DNA of 64,000 bases from Metellina segmentata (lineage: Eukaryota; Arthropoda; Arachnida; Araneae; Tetragnathidae). Below the pieces are notes generated by a model that did not search any database, had not been told where the DNA came from, and saw only the letters and a list, made by a program, of their open reading frames with translations. Where the stretch lies: assembly GCA_947359465.1 (NCBI GenBank), contig OX375880.1, positions 19,978,714 through 20,042,713 of the forward strand, written 5' to 3'. The translations under genes and the position numbers were made by a program. This document shows, one piece after another, positions 1 through 9,539 of this stretch; the stretch's first letter is position 1, and the number at the start of each line of letters is the position of its first letter.

Positions 1-46
1 CTTTGTAATAGTCTAGTGATGCAAGCAATGGTTTCAGTTAATTTTT

Positions 47-97
47 GGTAATTTTTAAATTAACGTCGTATTAGAGAAACACAAAGGACTATTGTAG
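47..97 (-). mobile_element. SINE 3'-end fragment
   Basis: About 50 bp match the antisense 3' end of the SINE body (TTAACGTCGTA followed by a GAGAAACACAA-like stretch) preceded by the GGTAATTTTT tail. It is strongly 5'-truncated. Confidence 0.6.
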
Positions 98-509
98 TGA
101 ATATACACACACTAATGAATGGGGGACCACAATAGTTACGATCTTCTGACAGGTGTCATGGACACATATAAGAACGGTCGTTCTTGTGGCTCCTGTTCTG
201 TTCCTCTCTCAGTCAACATTACTCCCCCACGGAGTTGTTCGGTGGTTGGCCCCGACCCCGGGGGACGAAAAGAAGGGAGTGAAGACGAGAGAGGTAGTTC
301 GCGAAGGGAGGGTGGAACCGGCGAACTTAGAATAAACGTTTTTTTTTAGGCACCGGACGGTGCGGAGTATATATCGAAAACTTCATACTTCATTGTACAA
401 ATAAAATGTGTAAGTCCAAATTTGGTAAGCAGTGTCCCTCTGTTCTTGGCCACAACTACACACATTGTCTTGCAAAGTAGACATCGCTCGGCCACTCTGA
501 CAACAATGA
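98..509. other. unassigned spacer
   Basis: No gene or repeat recognised. It contains a GC-richer patch with two overlapping short open frames of 60 and 76 codons that show no domain; I treat these as chance. Confidence 0.4.
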
Positions 510-522
510 CCATACTTCAATA

Positions 523-848
523 GGTATAGTGGTTAAGGTGTTAGCCTCTAGATCGGAAGGTTCCTGGTTCGAATCCGGGTCCGGGCATGGATGTTTGTAA
601 ACGTATGGTGTAGAGGCGGCTGGTGCAACTTTAATCTGTCGTGGCCGAAAGTCCTCACGTTGGGTTGGCGTGGAAGTTTGGAGAGTGGGGTGCCAGCTCA
701 GGTGTTGCTTCGTCATCTGACCGTGGTTCAAAATTACGAAGTGTTGTCTTCGGATCTTTCCCTTAAGGGACTGATCCCGGACCGTCGTCAATAGCCCGTT
801 ACTTTGCTCTAGTACGACGTTAACTAAAATTACCAATTACCAATTACC
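523..848 (+). mobile_element. SINE family A, full length
   Basis: A tRNA-like head carries an A-box-like TAGTGGTTAAGG and a perfect B box GGTTCGAATCC. The shared SINE body follows, and the copy ends in an ATTACC-type tail. A direct repeat ACCATACTTCAATA flanks it (509-522 and 846-859, the first bases shared with the tail), a clear target-site duplication. This is a good reference copy for the family. Pol III transcription from the internal promoter and mobilisation by a LINE are known for this class; neither is shown here. Confidence 0.95.
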
Positions 849-881
849 ATACTTCAATAAATAATACGACGGATATTAATA

Positions 882-1005
882 TACAGGGTGGTCCCGAATT
901 CATGGTACAAACTTTAATGGTAGGTACAGGACATTGTAACAATGATTTATTGTATAGGAATGTATAGTCGCAAGTGACGCGGTGAGGCGTAAACAGGGGA
1001 AATAA
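882..1005 (+). repeat. left terminal inverted repeat of the transposon
   Basis: 124-bp repeat, inverted partner of 2262-2385. The only mismatch I see is T at 990. This is long compared with the roughly 30-bp repeats of classical mariners. Confidence 0.95.
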
Positions 1006-1132
1006 AAGGAAAGAGAAATGGAGTGATCGGTTGGTATCATTGCCGGTAGAGGGCAGTAGATGTCTAGCCGCTGTTGAACATGATGCATCGCAGTAGGGAA
1101 AAGCGCCATTCACAATTGTGCTGCCGTAGACG

Positions 1133-2206
1133 ATGGGTGACTTTACGTATGCAGAAAAAACAGACATGCATTACATGTACGGCCGTGCAAATGGTAACGG
1201 CAGAGCTGCGTTACGAATGTATCGCGCGGAGTATCCTGATCGACGAATGCCGGATCATAGAATTTTTCAACGGTTACATCGTCAACTTTGTGAAACAGGT
1301 GCGTTCGACGTCAACAGACATGGCGCTGGTCGAGTAAGAGCTGTACGCACTCCAAGGCTGGAAGAAAGCATCTTGAACATTGTGGCTGATAGACCCGAGT
1401 CAAGCACAAGAACTGTTGCGCGTGACGTAGGTGTGAGTCATCAGACTGTATGCAGAGTGTTAAACGAAAATCGCTTACACCCCTTCCATTTTCAGAAAGT
1501 ACAAGCATTGAATCCGGCAGATTATCCTCGCCGCGTGAACTTCTGCCTGTGGGTGATGCAGCAATGTGCGTTGCAGCCGGATTTCGTAGATTATGGGCTA
1601 TTTACAGATGAAGCGACATTTTCACGCGAGGGTGTCTTTAATGCGCACAATTCCCATGTGTGGGCAACCGATAATCCACATGCAACGCGTCGACATGCGT
1701 TTCAACAACGTTTCAGTATTAATGTGTGGGCTGGTATTGTGAACGACTTTTTGATTGGCCCATACTTACTACCCACGCGGCTCACTGGCGGAAGCTATCT
1801 TATTTTTCTGAAAGAAGTGTTACCACAACTGCTGCATGATGTTCCGATCGCCATTCGTAACCGCATGTGGTTTCAGCACGATGGGGCGCCAGCACACTTC
1901 AGCATTGATGTACGGAATTACCTGAATGCCACGTTTGGTACTCGATGGATTGGGCGTGGTGGACCAGTCCCTTGGCCACCCCGATCTCCCGATTTATCGA
2001 GCCATTACTTTTTATGGGGACATCTAAAGCATCTTGTTTATGAGACTCCAGTTGACTCAGATGAGGATCTCGTCGCTCGCTTATCTGTAGCTGCTGCAGG
2101 TGTGCGTGAAATACCAGGCATCTTTGAACGTGTACGCCAATCGCTCCACCGACGCTGTCAAGCATGTATCGATACTGGTGGACGCAATTTTGAACAATTA
2201 CTGTAA
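1133..2206 (+). CDS. Tc1/mariner-superfamily transposase with DUF4817-like N-terminus
   Basis: A 357-codon intact frame encodes a cut-and-paste DDE/D transposase. Residues 5-60 resemble the insect DUF4817 helix-turn-helix (TYAEKTDMHYMYGRANGNGR). A second helix-turn-helix lies near residues 91-112 (TRTVARDVGVSHQTVCRVL). The catalytic core shows FTDEATFSREG (D159), WFQHDGAPAH (D250) and PPRSPDL (D287). D250 and D287 have 36 residues between them, so I read a DD36D spacing rather than the DD34D of mariner or DD34E of Tc1. After PDL the sequence SSHYFLWG seems one residue shorter than the TPLDFFLWG seen in many relatives, which could reduce activity. The start at 1133 is the first ATG giving the complete DUF4817-like domain; stop TAA at 2204-2206. 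It lies centrally between the inverted repeats with no interrupting stops. The family assignment is from motif memory, not a search. Confidence 0.95.
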   Translation: MGDFTYAEKTDMHYMYGRANGNGRAALRMYRAEYPDRRMPDHRIFQRLHRQLCETGAFDVNRHGAGRVRAVRTPRLEESILNIVADRPESSTRTVARDVGVSHQTVCRVLNENRLHPFHFQKVQALNPADYPRRVNFCLWVMQQCALQPDFVDYGLFTDEATFSREGVFNAHNSHVWATDNPHATRRHAFQQRFSINVWAGIVNDFLIGPYLLPTRLTGGSYLIFLKEVLPQLLHDVPIAIRNRMWFQHDGAPAHFSIDVRNYLNATFGTRWIGRGGPVPWPPRSPDLSSHYFLWGHLKHLVYETPVDSDEDLVARLSVAAAGVREIPGIFERVRQSLHRRCQACIDTGGRNFEQLL

Positions 2207-2261
2207 ACATGACACTTGTCAACAACGCTTTCAATAAAATCTTTGTTTTTCCTTTCGGCCG

Positions 2262-2385
2262 TTATTTCCCCTGTTTTCGCCTCACCGCGTCACTTGCGAC
2301 TATACATTCCTATACAATAAATCATTGTTACAATGTCCTGTACCTACCATTAAAGTTTGTACCATGAATTCGGGACCACCCTGTA
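2262..2385 (-). repeat. right terminal inverted repeat of the transposon
   Basis: Inverted partner of 882-1005, ending CCACCCTGTA next to the TA target duplication. Confidence 0.95.
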
Positions 2386-2589
2386 TAAAAAGAATGATTT
2401 AATTAAATCTAAGCGTTAATTATTTACAAATGGTTAAATTGACAAGGGTTTTGGGCCGTCTTATGCCTTTACAGTAAAGGTTAACAGCTTAGCAGCCGTC
2501 AGCTGCAATCATCTTCCGTCGTTAATTATTTCCAACTGCGCTTCGTTCTTCTATTGTCAGGGAAAACATCTCTATCGGGTGGATTCTCG

Positions 2590-2655
2590 AAAATCCACCT
2601 CAATATACACACACAAGAAAAGTTTTACTGGCACAGAAGAGGTAAAAAGACAAAG
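2590..2655 (+). repeat. fragment of dispersed repeat R2
   Basis: Contains ATACACACACAAGAAAAG then TTTTACTGGCACAGAAGAGG, matching the central part of an unclassified dispersed repeat seen at about 34.7, 38.2 and 17.3 kb. It runs into an antisense SINE fragment. Confidence 0.45.
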
Positions 2656-2689
2656 AGGGGGGAGTTGAGTTAACTTTTCCCTGGAACGA

Positions 2690-2815
2690 CAAGAACGAGC
2701 TGTTGGCAGGATCAGCCTCGAAGGGAAGGATTCGACGACAACATCTCATAGTTTTCAACCGCGGTGAAAGTACGAGGTCAACACCTGATCTGGCACCCCT
2801 CTCTTCAAACTTCAA
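2690..2815 (-). mobile_element. SINE body fragment
   Basis: Antisense stretch with diverged forms of the GATCCGAGGACAACACC, GATGACGAGG and CACCCCACTCTCC blocks. Neither head nor tail is present. Confidence 0.65.
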
Positions 2816-2837
2816 ACTTCATCACGCAAGCTTTCAA

Positions 2838-3152
2838 GGTCAGGTAAGGTAAGGTAAGTTTAAGTAACGTTCTGTGTGTATGCTAGAGCAACACAATCCC
2901 CCAAGGGAAAGATTCGAGAACAACACCACGTCATTTTGAACTACAGTCAGGTGACGAGGCAACACCGGAGCCCGCACCCCACTCTCCAAACTTCCACACC
3001 AACCCAACGTGACGACTTTCGACCACGACAGATTTAAGGTGCACCAGCCGCCTCTACACCATACGCTGACAAACATCCATGCACTGACCCGGATTCGAAC
3101 CAGGAACCTTCTGATCTCGAGGTTAACACCTTAACCCCCCCAGATCATTAGG
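2838..3152 (-). mobile_element. SINE family A, antisense
   Basis: Starts in a GGTAAGGTAAGG tail and runs through the whole body to GGATTCGAACCAGGAACC (antisense B box) and TTAACACCTTAACC (antisense A box). Near full length. Confidence 0.9.
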
Positions 3153-3211
3153 TCGGCAATGGTTTCAGGACATTAGTACGTCGGATTTTTGCTGATAACA
3201 TATATGGTTAG

Positions 3212-3382
3212 GTATTTTAATTAACGTCGCACTTGAAGCAACACAATGGGCTATTGGCGACGGTCCAGGATCAATCCCCAAAAGAAAGGTTCGAGGCATT
3301 CAACACATAAATTTGAACCACGGTCAAATGACGAGATTAAACCTGAGGTACATCCCACACTCCAAGCTTATGACACTATGCC
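3212..3382 (-). mobile_element. SINE, 5'-truncated, antisense
   Basis: TAGGTATTTTAATTAACGTC tail followed by body up to the CCACACTCCAAG region. No head. Confidence 0.8.
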
Positions 3383-3386
3383 AGGA

Positions 3387-3692
3387 GTCGTGGTAGCCCG
3401 ATTGGTGTATTCTTCCAACTGATTAGCAAACAAAGGGATGTGGGTTCGAATCCAACCAAAGACCGTCGTGTACAAAGAGAACCAGTGCACGTTAAATCTT
3501 TCGTGGCCCCAAATGTCCTCACATCGGCGTGATGTGGAAGTTTGGAGAGTTTGGTGCCAGCTCAGGCCCCGTCATCTGACCGTAGTCCAAAATAACATGG
3601 TGTTGTCCTCAGATCTTTCTCTTCATGTTTGATCTCAAACCGCTTCCAATAGTCCGATGTGTTCCTCCAATGCGGCGTTAATTAGAATACGT
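3387..3692 (+). mobile_element. SINE family B, sense
   Basis: The head reads GTGGTAGCCCGATTGGTG then ATTAGCAAACAAAGGG and B box GGGTTCGAATCC. The shared body ends in a TACGTACC tail. Diverged from consensus. Confidence 0.85.
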
Positions 3693-3696
3693 ACCT

Positions 3697-3833
3697 TCCA
3701 CACCACGTCAACGTCAGGAAATTTTAAACCACGACAGATTCAACGTGCACCAGCCCCCCTGTACACGACGGTTCTGGCTGAATTTATTGTCGAAGTCGCA
3801 AACTTCTGCTTGCTAAAACCGGGCAACCGCGCG
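3697..3833 (-). mobile_element. SINE family B head fragment, antisense
   Basis: Antisense CACGACAGATTCAACGTGC, GTACACGACGG and CTTGCTAAAACCGGGCAACC blocks correspond to the 5' half of family B. Directly abuts the preceding sense copy. Confidence 0.7.
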
Positions 3834-4377
3834 CCAAAAATGCAGTGAGAAATGTCATGCAATGACGAACATGTTACGATTCCTGATATTATCATATGTC
3901 GGCATGGAAAAAATATTTTTTATTCCCTTTAAAAAACTATGATTTAACTACCGGAAAATATTTATAAGCATGGCTCAACAAAATCTACAAAGTTAAAATT
4001 TGTGAAGGTTCCAGGTTGGTTTCTGGCATTCTCAGTGAGTACGTAATTGGTTTGTCAACATTTTTGAAATTTTAGTCAGTTCATAAATCACGATCTCCTG
4101 GGATGTCAAGTAAAATAAACACCACTTTGAGCAAGAGAGGTTGGTTATCTTTTCCTTTGTATCAGAAAAACCTCAACAAAAGTCCAGAGTTTGAGACTTT
4201 CGTTACAGATTTTGTAATATTCTGTTGCTGATTTTACTCTACATGATTGTCAAAATAGACTACATAGTAATATCACCATACGCGATATCTATGTCGAAAA
4301 AAGAACCTCAAATGTCCTTTCTTCGATTGGATGACGAATTTCGGACATATGTCTACTCTGGGTATGGTATTTGGTAT

Positions 4378-4653
4378 CAGGCTATTGATAACGTTTCTGA
4401 GATTCATCTCGAAAAGAAAGATCCAACAACAACCCAGCGTAATTTTGAACCACGGTCACATGACGAAGAAAACACCTGACTTCGCACCCCACTCACCAAA
4501 ATTCCACTCTAACGTCATGACATTTGAGGTCACGACAGATTTAACGTGTACAAGCCCCCGTGTACACGGCGGTCGTTGGCTGGATCTATTTTCGAACTCG
4601 CAACCCACCGGTTGCTAATCCATTGCTCTTCAAAGTGGACTACGACGGCCCGC
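4378..4653 (-). mobile_element. SINE family B, antisense
   Basis: Body from GGCTATTGATAACG through CCACGGTCACATGACG to the head TTCGAACTCGCAACCCACCG and GGACTACGACGGCCCGC. The tail is lost. Confidence 0.85.
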
Positions 4654-5875
4654 TTGAAAAAATGTATCAAAATTAAGGAACAGTCGAACAAAATAACCAA
4701 ATTTAATCTAAAATATTAAGAACTCCCCTTAAATCTTTGCGAAGATATTGAACCCAAACGCGTGGGTGTCAGTGTAGATTTAAGATAAGACGAACCCCCA
4801 TTATAATTACATACTCCAATATTCGAATCCATTTCCCAGACAAAATTAGCACCTGACTGGCGAATACACCTGTTCGGGTTCTATGAGACGTTCTGCGTGG
4901 GCGGACCACTTTGATCACCCCTACCTTCTTAAGCCCATGAAAACTTAATTAGGAAGGAAATTTAAATCCTTCCCTCCCTCCCAAAGGGTTGAAGTGACGA
5001 TGCAAATTAACTCTGGAAAAAATATCCTTTGAAAAAACAATCCGGGGAAAATGTAATTATGCCTTCTTTGCCACTCCATTTATAAAACGAGGAAATAAAC
5101 TGTTTTTAAATTTTGAGGGGAGGGGGGTTGTGGAATAATGGGTTTCTGATTCGCACGCTACTTTTGGACCCGTTTTTGTTGCTGGGTAAACAAATTAGCT
5201 GCAAGTTGTTGGTTGAAGGAATTGAATAATTATTCTGGTACCATTTGCATGAGTTGCATCTGCTTTGTTATAGGCTCTGAAATGATAGCGATACTTTATA
5301 TCACACAAGTGCGACAATTTAAAGTGTTTCTCGATTACTCATTGTTGTGCCGTGGTCGGTGATTATGGTCCTTTAGTTATCGAACACATACACAGGATTA
5401 GTAAACACTCGTTGTAATAGGAGTACCCATAATGTCGTTTTTTATATTAAGATGTAAATTTAGTATTATAGCATGCTTATCAGGTCAGCTATATACGAAA
5501 TCAAATCTCGGTACGAGGCACAACATTCATTTACAGACAACTAACGAAACTGTAAACTTGTCCAAATGGACAACAGAACGACAGCACTCTCACTTTGTGG
5601 CAGAAATGACGCTAGCACTTTAAAACGTGGAACATGCGCAGAAGAAAGCATGGACATGTCCTTGGAAACAGCTGATAAACAGTTCCTCGTTCCGATTGGG
5701 AGAGAAGAACAATACCGGTGTTCTACTACAGTACATTATTTGAGAAGGTGGAATGTAACAACTCTGGTCACCATAATTTTATATAATCTTCGCCTATTTG
5801 GTTATGAAGTTTTCTTTCCCAGCAGGGGAAATCCTTTCAGGATTTTTGTAGTAAAAATACTCAATTAATGTGTTT
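4654..5875. other. unassigned AT-rich sequence
   Basis: No recognisable gene. A 100-codon frame at 5566-5868 and a 63-codon frame at 5432-5623 have no domain and no repeat match that I can see. Confidence 0.4.
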
Positions 5876-5879
5876 TAAC

Positions 5880-6325
5880 CTTTCACATTTTCCTAGCAAG
5901 GTGTTCTAAGGACCTGAAGAGATGGTAATCAGAAGGGGAAAGGTCAGGTGAGTATGGAGGATGGGGTTGTTGCTCAAAAGAGGATATTTTTCAGCAATGG
6001 CTGCTTTCAATAGGTCGAGTTGACCACAATAAACGTCTGCAGTAACGGTTTCTCCGACATAAGCAGCTCAAACTGAACCACAACTTTAATGCTCCACGAA
6101 AGAGAAGATAATTTTGCTTCCGTCGATATTGGGATTTGGAATTTTTCTCGGTAGTTCTCCACTATTTTTTCATCACTGGGATATAGATAACCCATTTCTC
6201 GTCTATTGTACTGAAAAAAAACTGTTCATTTTTCATTTTATGGCGGTCTATGAGCAAGTTACACATGGAGAACCTTTGTAGTTCGCTCTCATCATTGAAC
6301 ATATGGGATACCCATACAACCCTAA
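5880..6325 (-). pseudogene. mariner (DD34D) transposase relic
   Basis: Reading the minus strand from about 6325 gives LLIDRHKMKNEQ, then TIDEKWVIY (first catalytic D in DEKW) and a stop. Another frame gives PNPNIDG. Then VVQFELL and, after a frame shift, GETVTADVYCGQLDLLKAA. The relic ends in PHPPYSPDLSPSDYHLFRSL, which is the mariner block holding the third catalytic D. The block with the second catalytic D (HQDNARPH in relatives) is missing between KAAIAEKY and PHPPYSPD, so this copy is internally deleted as well as frameshifted. No terminal repeats found. Not functional. Confidence 0.9.
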
Positions 6326-6341
6326 AAACACCGTTAACTGG

Positions 6342-6530
6342 AAATTTTTAATTAACGTCGTACTAGCGTAACACAACGGGCCATTAACGACGGTTCGGGA
6401 TCAATCCTCTAATGGAAAGACCCGAGGACAACGTCGCATAATTTTGAACCACGGTCAGATGACGAGGCAACACCAGCTGACTTCCAACTCTCCAAACATC
6501 CAAATCAACCCAACGTGAGGACCCTAAAGT
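6342..6530 (-). mobile_element. SINE, 5'-truncated, antisense
   Basis: AATTTTTAATTAACGTCG tail, body blocks ACAACGGGCCATT and GAACCACGGTCAGATGACGA, then CAACCCAACGTGAGGAC; no head. Confidence 0.85.
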
Positions 6531-7060
6531 CAACGGAGACAACCCCAGGGAGGGTTAAACCACTGTATTTTGAGTTAAGATCTTTTGATAATCAGAACGA
6601 AAAAAAGAGCTTAGGCCTCTTTTGTAAACTGAACCCCAAACGCTGGAACTTTGTCCAGATTTTTTGTAGGAAAAAGAACCTCTCCACGCGCTCGACGGGG
6701 GAGAGGAATGGATGGGGGGTGGATGGTGAAAACAGAATCGTCCCCTTATCTGCCACTCTCCTTTATTTTGTCGTTGGAATGGTTCCAGGAGGGATGGTAG
6801 AGTGCTCGGCCGCTTCACGTTACACGCTCAACTACCCCCCCGGAAGAGAATCGATGCCTCCCACTCTAAGGGGACGATTAATGAGGCCTTTCCGAATCCC
6901 TTAACCGCACGGGGGGAGGGGAGGACATTCGGAAAAGTGCCCTGGTGGAAGACCGATCTTGAGCTTCTTGCTGGAATGGATTCAAGATTCTTGTGGAGGA
7001 TGTAGAAAATTGGATGTCGTGTTACTTGATGTTGGATGGCCGAGTGATTTAATTGCATAA
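6531..7060. other. unassigned sequence
   Basis: A 129-codon plus-strand frame (6515-6904) begins inside the preceding SINE and has no recognisable domain. The interval is GC-richer than its surroundings. No function proposed. Confidence 0.35.
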
Positions 7061-7138
7061 ACGTGATTCGGGATCTCATTGGACATAACGGTTTGTTTGT
7101 AAACAATTGACGGTGCTTGTCTATGTAGTGTGACTACG
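7061..7138 (+). repeat. copy 1 of a ~78-bp direct repeat
   Basis: Shares a perfect 21-bp core (7084-7104) plus CATGTAGTG-like 3' blocks with 8655-8733. The two copies bracket the TTAA element and its flanking SINEs. Confidence 0.7.
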
Positions 7139-7139
7139 G

Positions 7140-7389
7140 CGGGACGCGGTGGCCCGGTTTGGAAGAGTAACGGATTAGCAACGGAAGGGGGCTGGTGCAG
7201 GTTAAATTTGTCAAGGCTTCAAATGACTTCACGTAGACGTGGTGTGCATGTGTGAAGATTGGGGTGCCAGTTGAGGTGTGACCTCGTCATCTGACCGTGG
7301 TTCAAAATTAAGTGGTGTCCTTGGATCTTTCCATTCGGGGTTCATCCTGCACAGTCGCCAACAGCCTGTTGTGCTCCAATACAACGTTT
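7140..7389 (+). mobile_element. SINE family B, internally deleted, split by a TTAA element
   Basis: Head GACGCGGTGGCCCGGTTTGG and AGAGTAACGGATTAGCAACG is present, but the B box is deleted: the head runs straight into GGGGCTGGTGCAGG. The body ends at CTCCAATACAACG, where the TTAA-bounded element begins. The normal SINE 3' end is ACGTTAATTAA, so the element appears to have used this TTAA as its target. Confidence 0.85.
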
Positions 7390-7393
7390 TTAA

Positions 7394-8181
7394 CATTTCG
7401 ACTACGGCTGTAGATATAAAAATAACATTTTCTTGGCGCGATTCTTATAACTTTCAATGTACAACTGCTGTAACGGCAAGTCTAAATTCTTTCTTGGCGT
7501 GATTCTTATTATTTTCAAGGCACAATTACTATAAGGGCCGTAGTCTAAATTATTTCATGGTGTAACTGTTATAACTTTCAAGGTACAACTGCTGTAACGG
7601 CCATATTTTAAATTCTTTCTTGGCGTGATTCTTATAACTTTCAAGGCACAAATACTGTAACGGCCGTAGTCTAAACTATTTCATGGCGCGATTGTTATAA
7701 CTTTCAAGGTACAACTGCTGTAACGGCCGTAGTCTAAATTATTTTATGGCGCGATTCTTATAACTTTCAATGTACAACTCTTGTAACGGCAATAGTCTAA
7801 ATTCTTTCTTGGCGTGATTCTTACTACTTTCAAGGTACAACTGCTGTTCCAGCCATAGTCTAAATTCTTTCTTGGCGCGGTTCTTATAACTTTCAAGGTA
7901 CAACTGCTGTTCCGGCCATAGTCTAAATTCCTTCTTGGCGCGATTCTTATAACTTTCAAGGTACAATTGCTGTACCGGCCATAGTCTAAATTCTTTCTTG
8001 GCGCGATTCTTATAACTTTCAAGGTACAACTGCTGTTCCGGCCATAGTCTAAATTCTTTCTTGGCGCGATTCTTATAACTTTCAAGGTACACCTGCTGTT
8101 CCGGCCATAGTCTAAATTCTTTCTTGGCGCGGTTCTTATAACTTTCAAGGTACAACTGCTGTACCGGCTATAGTCTAAAGG
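7394..8181 (-). mobile_element. TTAA-flanked MITE swollen by a 63-bp minisatellite
   Basis: Bounded by TTAA at 7390-7393 and 8182-8185. The ends are CATTTCGACTACGGC on the left and, on the other strand, CCTTTAGACTATAGCCGG, a short imperfect terminal inverted repeat. A second copy at 48133-48340 lies in the opposite orientation with matching ends. TTAA targets are the hallmark of the piggyBac superfamily; assigning this non-autonomous element there is inference. Confidence 0.85.
7429..8178 (-). repeat. 63-bp minisatellite, about 12 units
   Basis: The unit begins GGCGCGATTCTTATAACTTT and is exactly 63 bp in the best-conserved half (about 7800-8160). Because 63 is divisible by three, two minus-strand frames stay open for over 130 codons as 21-residue repeats (KVIRTAPRKNLDYG and YLESYKNRAKKEFRLW). 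I regard these as a by-product of the period, not a gene. Units to the left are more diverged. Confidence 0.95.
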
Positions 8182-8244
8182 TTAAGATAGTTACTGGTGA
8201 GAAGGGCACATTATCTAGAGGGAGTTCATTTGTACGAAGTTTAT

Positions 8245-8330
8245 TAGGTCCGCAGGGGTTGGTTTGACTCTATAGTTCAAGACATTCATTTGTTCAAGCT
8301 ATGCCAAACCCAAGACATCGTCAAGTATGA
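8245..8330 (+). repeat. R2 dispersed repeat, degenerate
   Basis: GGGGTTGGTTTGACTCTATA and AGCTATGCCAAACCCAAGAC followed by ATCGTCAAGTATG resemble the R2 core. Confidence 0.55.
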
Positions 8331-8334
8331 TATA

Positions 8335-8612
8335 TACGTAGGTAATTAACGTCACACTGGAGCAACACAACGCAGTATTGGCGACAGACGGAATTAATCC
8401 TCAAGAGAAATATCCGAGGACAATATCACGTAATTTTGAATCACAATCAAAAAATGACGGGATCAACATATGAGCCGGCACCTCACTCTCTAAACATCCA
8501 CACCATGCACTGTGAGAACATTTGAGGTCACGACAGGTTTGACGTGCACGATCTTTCTTGTATATGACGGTCGAGTTTGGTTGAATCCACTATCTAATTC
8601 CGGTTGCCTTTT
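8335..8612 (-). mobile_element. SINE family B, antisense
   Basis: GTAGGTAATTAACGTCACAC tail and body, ending in the family B head region (GGTTGAATCCACTATC, diverged). Confidence 0.85.
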
Positions 8613-8654
8613 CGTTTCTTTTCCACAAGACTTAAGCAACACCCTAAAAGGAAT

Positions 8655-8733
8655 TCGGAATCACATTGAAAACATAACGGTTTGTTTGTAAACTATGTAT
8701 GTAATGCTGGTGTCCATGTAGTGCGATTACGGT
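8655..8733 (+). repeat. copy 2 of the ~78-bp direct repeat
   Basis: Perfect 21-bp core at 8673-8693 shared with 7084-7104, followed by TGTCCATGTAGTGCGATTAC. Confidence 0.7.
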
Positions 8734-8794
8734 GAAAACCTAGTTGGAATCCATTCGAATGACTATGGTTAAACTCGCAAGAGTTGGTTTGTTT

Positions 8795-8929
8795 GGTAAT
8801 TTGGTAACTTGTAGTTAACATCGTACTAGAACAACACAACGGGTTATTGACGACGGTTCGGGGTCAATCGATTAAGGGAAATATCCAAGGACAACACCTC
8901 GTAATTTTGAACCACGGTCAGAAGACGAG
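8795..8929 (-). mobile_element. SINE, 5'-truncated, antisense
   Basis: GGTAATTTGGTAAC tail and body up to GGTCAGAAGACGAG. Its truncated end is where the next SINE inserted. Confidence 0.85.
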
Positions 8930-8937
8930 TGAGATAA

Positions 8938-9276
8938 TGGTACTGGTAATTTTAGTTAACGTCGTACTAAAGCAACACAACGGGCTATTGACGACGGTCC
9001 GGAATCAATCCCTTAAGGGAAAGAATCAAGGACAACACCTCGTAATTTTGAACCACGGTCAGATGATGAAGCAACACCTGAGCTGGCACCCCACTCTCCA
9101 AACTTCCATGTCAACCCAACGTGAGGACTTTCGGCCACGACAGATTTAAGGTGCACCAGCCGCCTCTACACCATACATTTACAAACATACATTTACAAAC
9201 ATCTATGCCCGGACCCGGATTCGAACCAGGAACCTTCCGATCTAGAGGCTAACACCTTAACCACTATACCGGTTGG
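8938..9276 (-). mobile_element. SINE family A, full length, with target-site duplication
   Basis: Flanked by perfect 14-bp repeats GACGAGTGAGATAA (8924-8937 and 9277-9290). Antisense B box GGATTCGAACC and A box CTTAACCACTATACC are intact. A short duplication of ACATTTACAAACAT lies near 9170-9205. Confidence 0.96.
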
Positions 9277-9442
9277 GACGAGTGAGATAAAAGGAGAAAA
9301 ATAACGCTTGAAAATCCCGCGAGGATCCTTAAAGGAGATAATATTTTTAGCGGATTGAAATCAAAAAGCAAAATATAAGGTTGAAAATATTAAATTCGTC
9401 CTTTGACTCTTCAGCAAAACGTATGGCTCATCTTGGTCAAGT

Positions 9443-9486
9443 AGGTATTTTAATTAACGTCGTACTGGAGCAACACAACGGGCTAT
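9443..9486 (-). mobile_element. SINE 3'-end fragment
   Basis: GTAGGTATTTTAATTAACGT through CAACACAACGGGCTAT only. Confidence 0.75.
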
Positions 9487-9539
9487 ACAAACAGCTTGAT
9501 CAAATCTGGCCCTTACACCAATAAACTTTAAAAAAAAAA

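Larger units (their letters stand above)
882..2385 (+). mobile_element. Tc1/mariner-superfamily DNA transposon, apparently complete
   Basis: The 1504-bp element starts TACAGGGTGG and ends CCACCCTGTA. Terminal inverted repeats of 124 bp (882-1005 and 2262-2385) differ at one position by eye (990 versus 2277). TA dinucleotides at 880-881 and 2386-2387 are the duplicated target. A single uninterrupted transposase frame lies inside, with an AATAAA signal at 2233-2238 just before the right repeat. Intact repeats plus an intact frame point to a recent insertion that may be autonomous. Confidence 0.97.

Noticed and set aside
523..600. tRNA gene, from A-box-like and perfect B-box sequences (also at 14441, 35318 and others)
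   Set aside because: The sequence does not close into a cloverleaf with an acceptor stem and is always followed by the SINE body and tail.
456..836. 126-codon minus frame and similar ~67-codon frames (for example 11304-11507, 23874-24077, 52338-52541)
   Set aside because: The same peptide recurs wherever a family A SINE lies; these are SINE-body shadows.
7739..8155. 138-codon minus-strand open frame of 21-residue repeats, plus a second 134-codon frame beside it
   Set aside because: Both follow from a 63-bp tandem repeat whose period is divisible by three, and the frame stays open in two phases. The same repeat lies within a mobile element.
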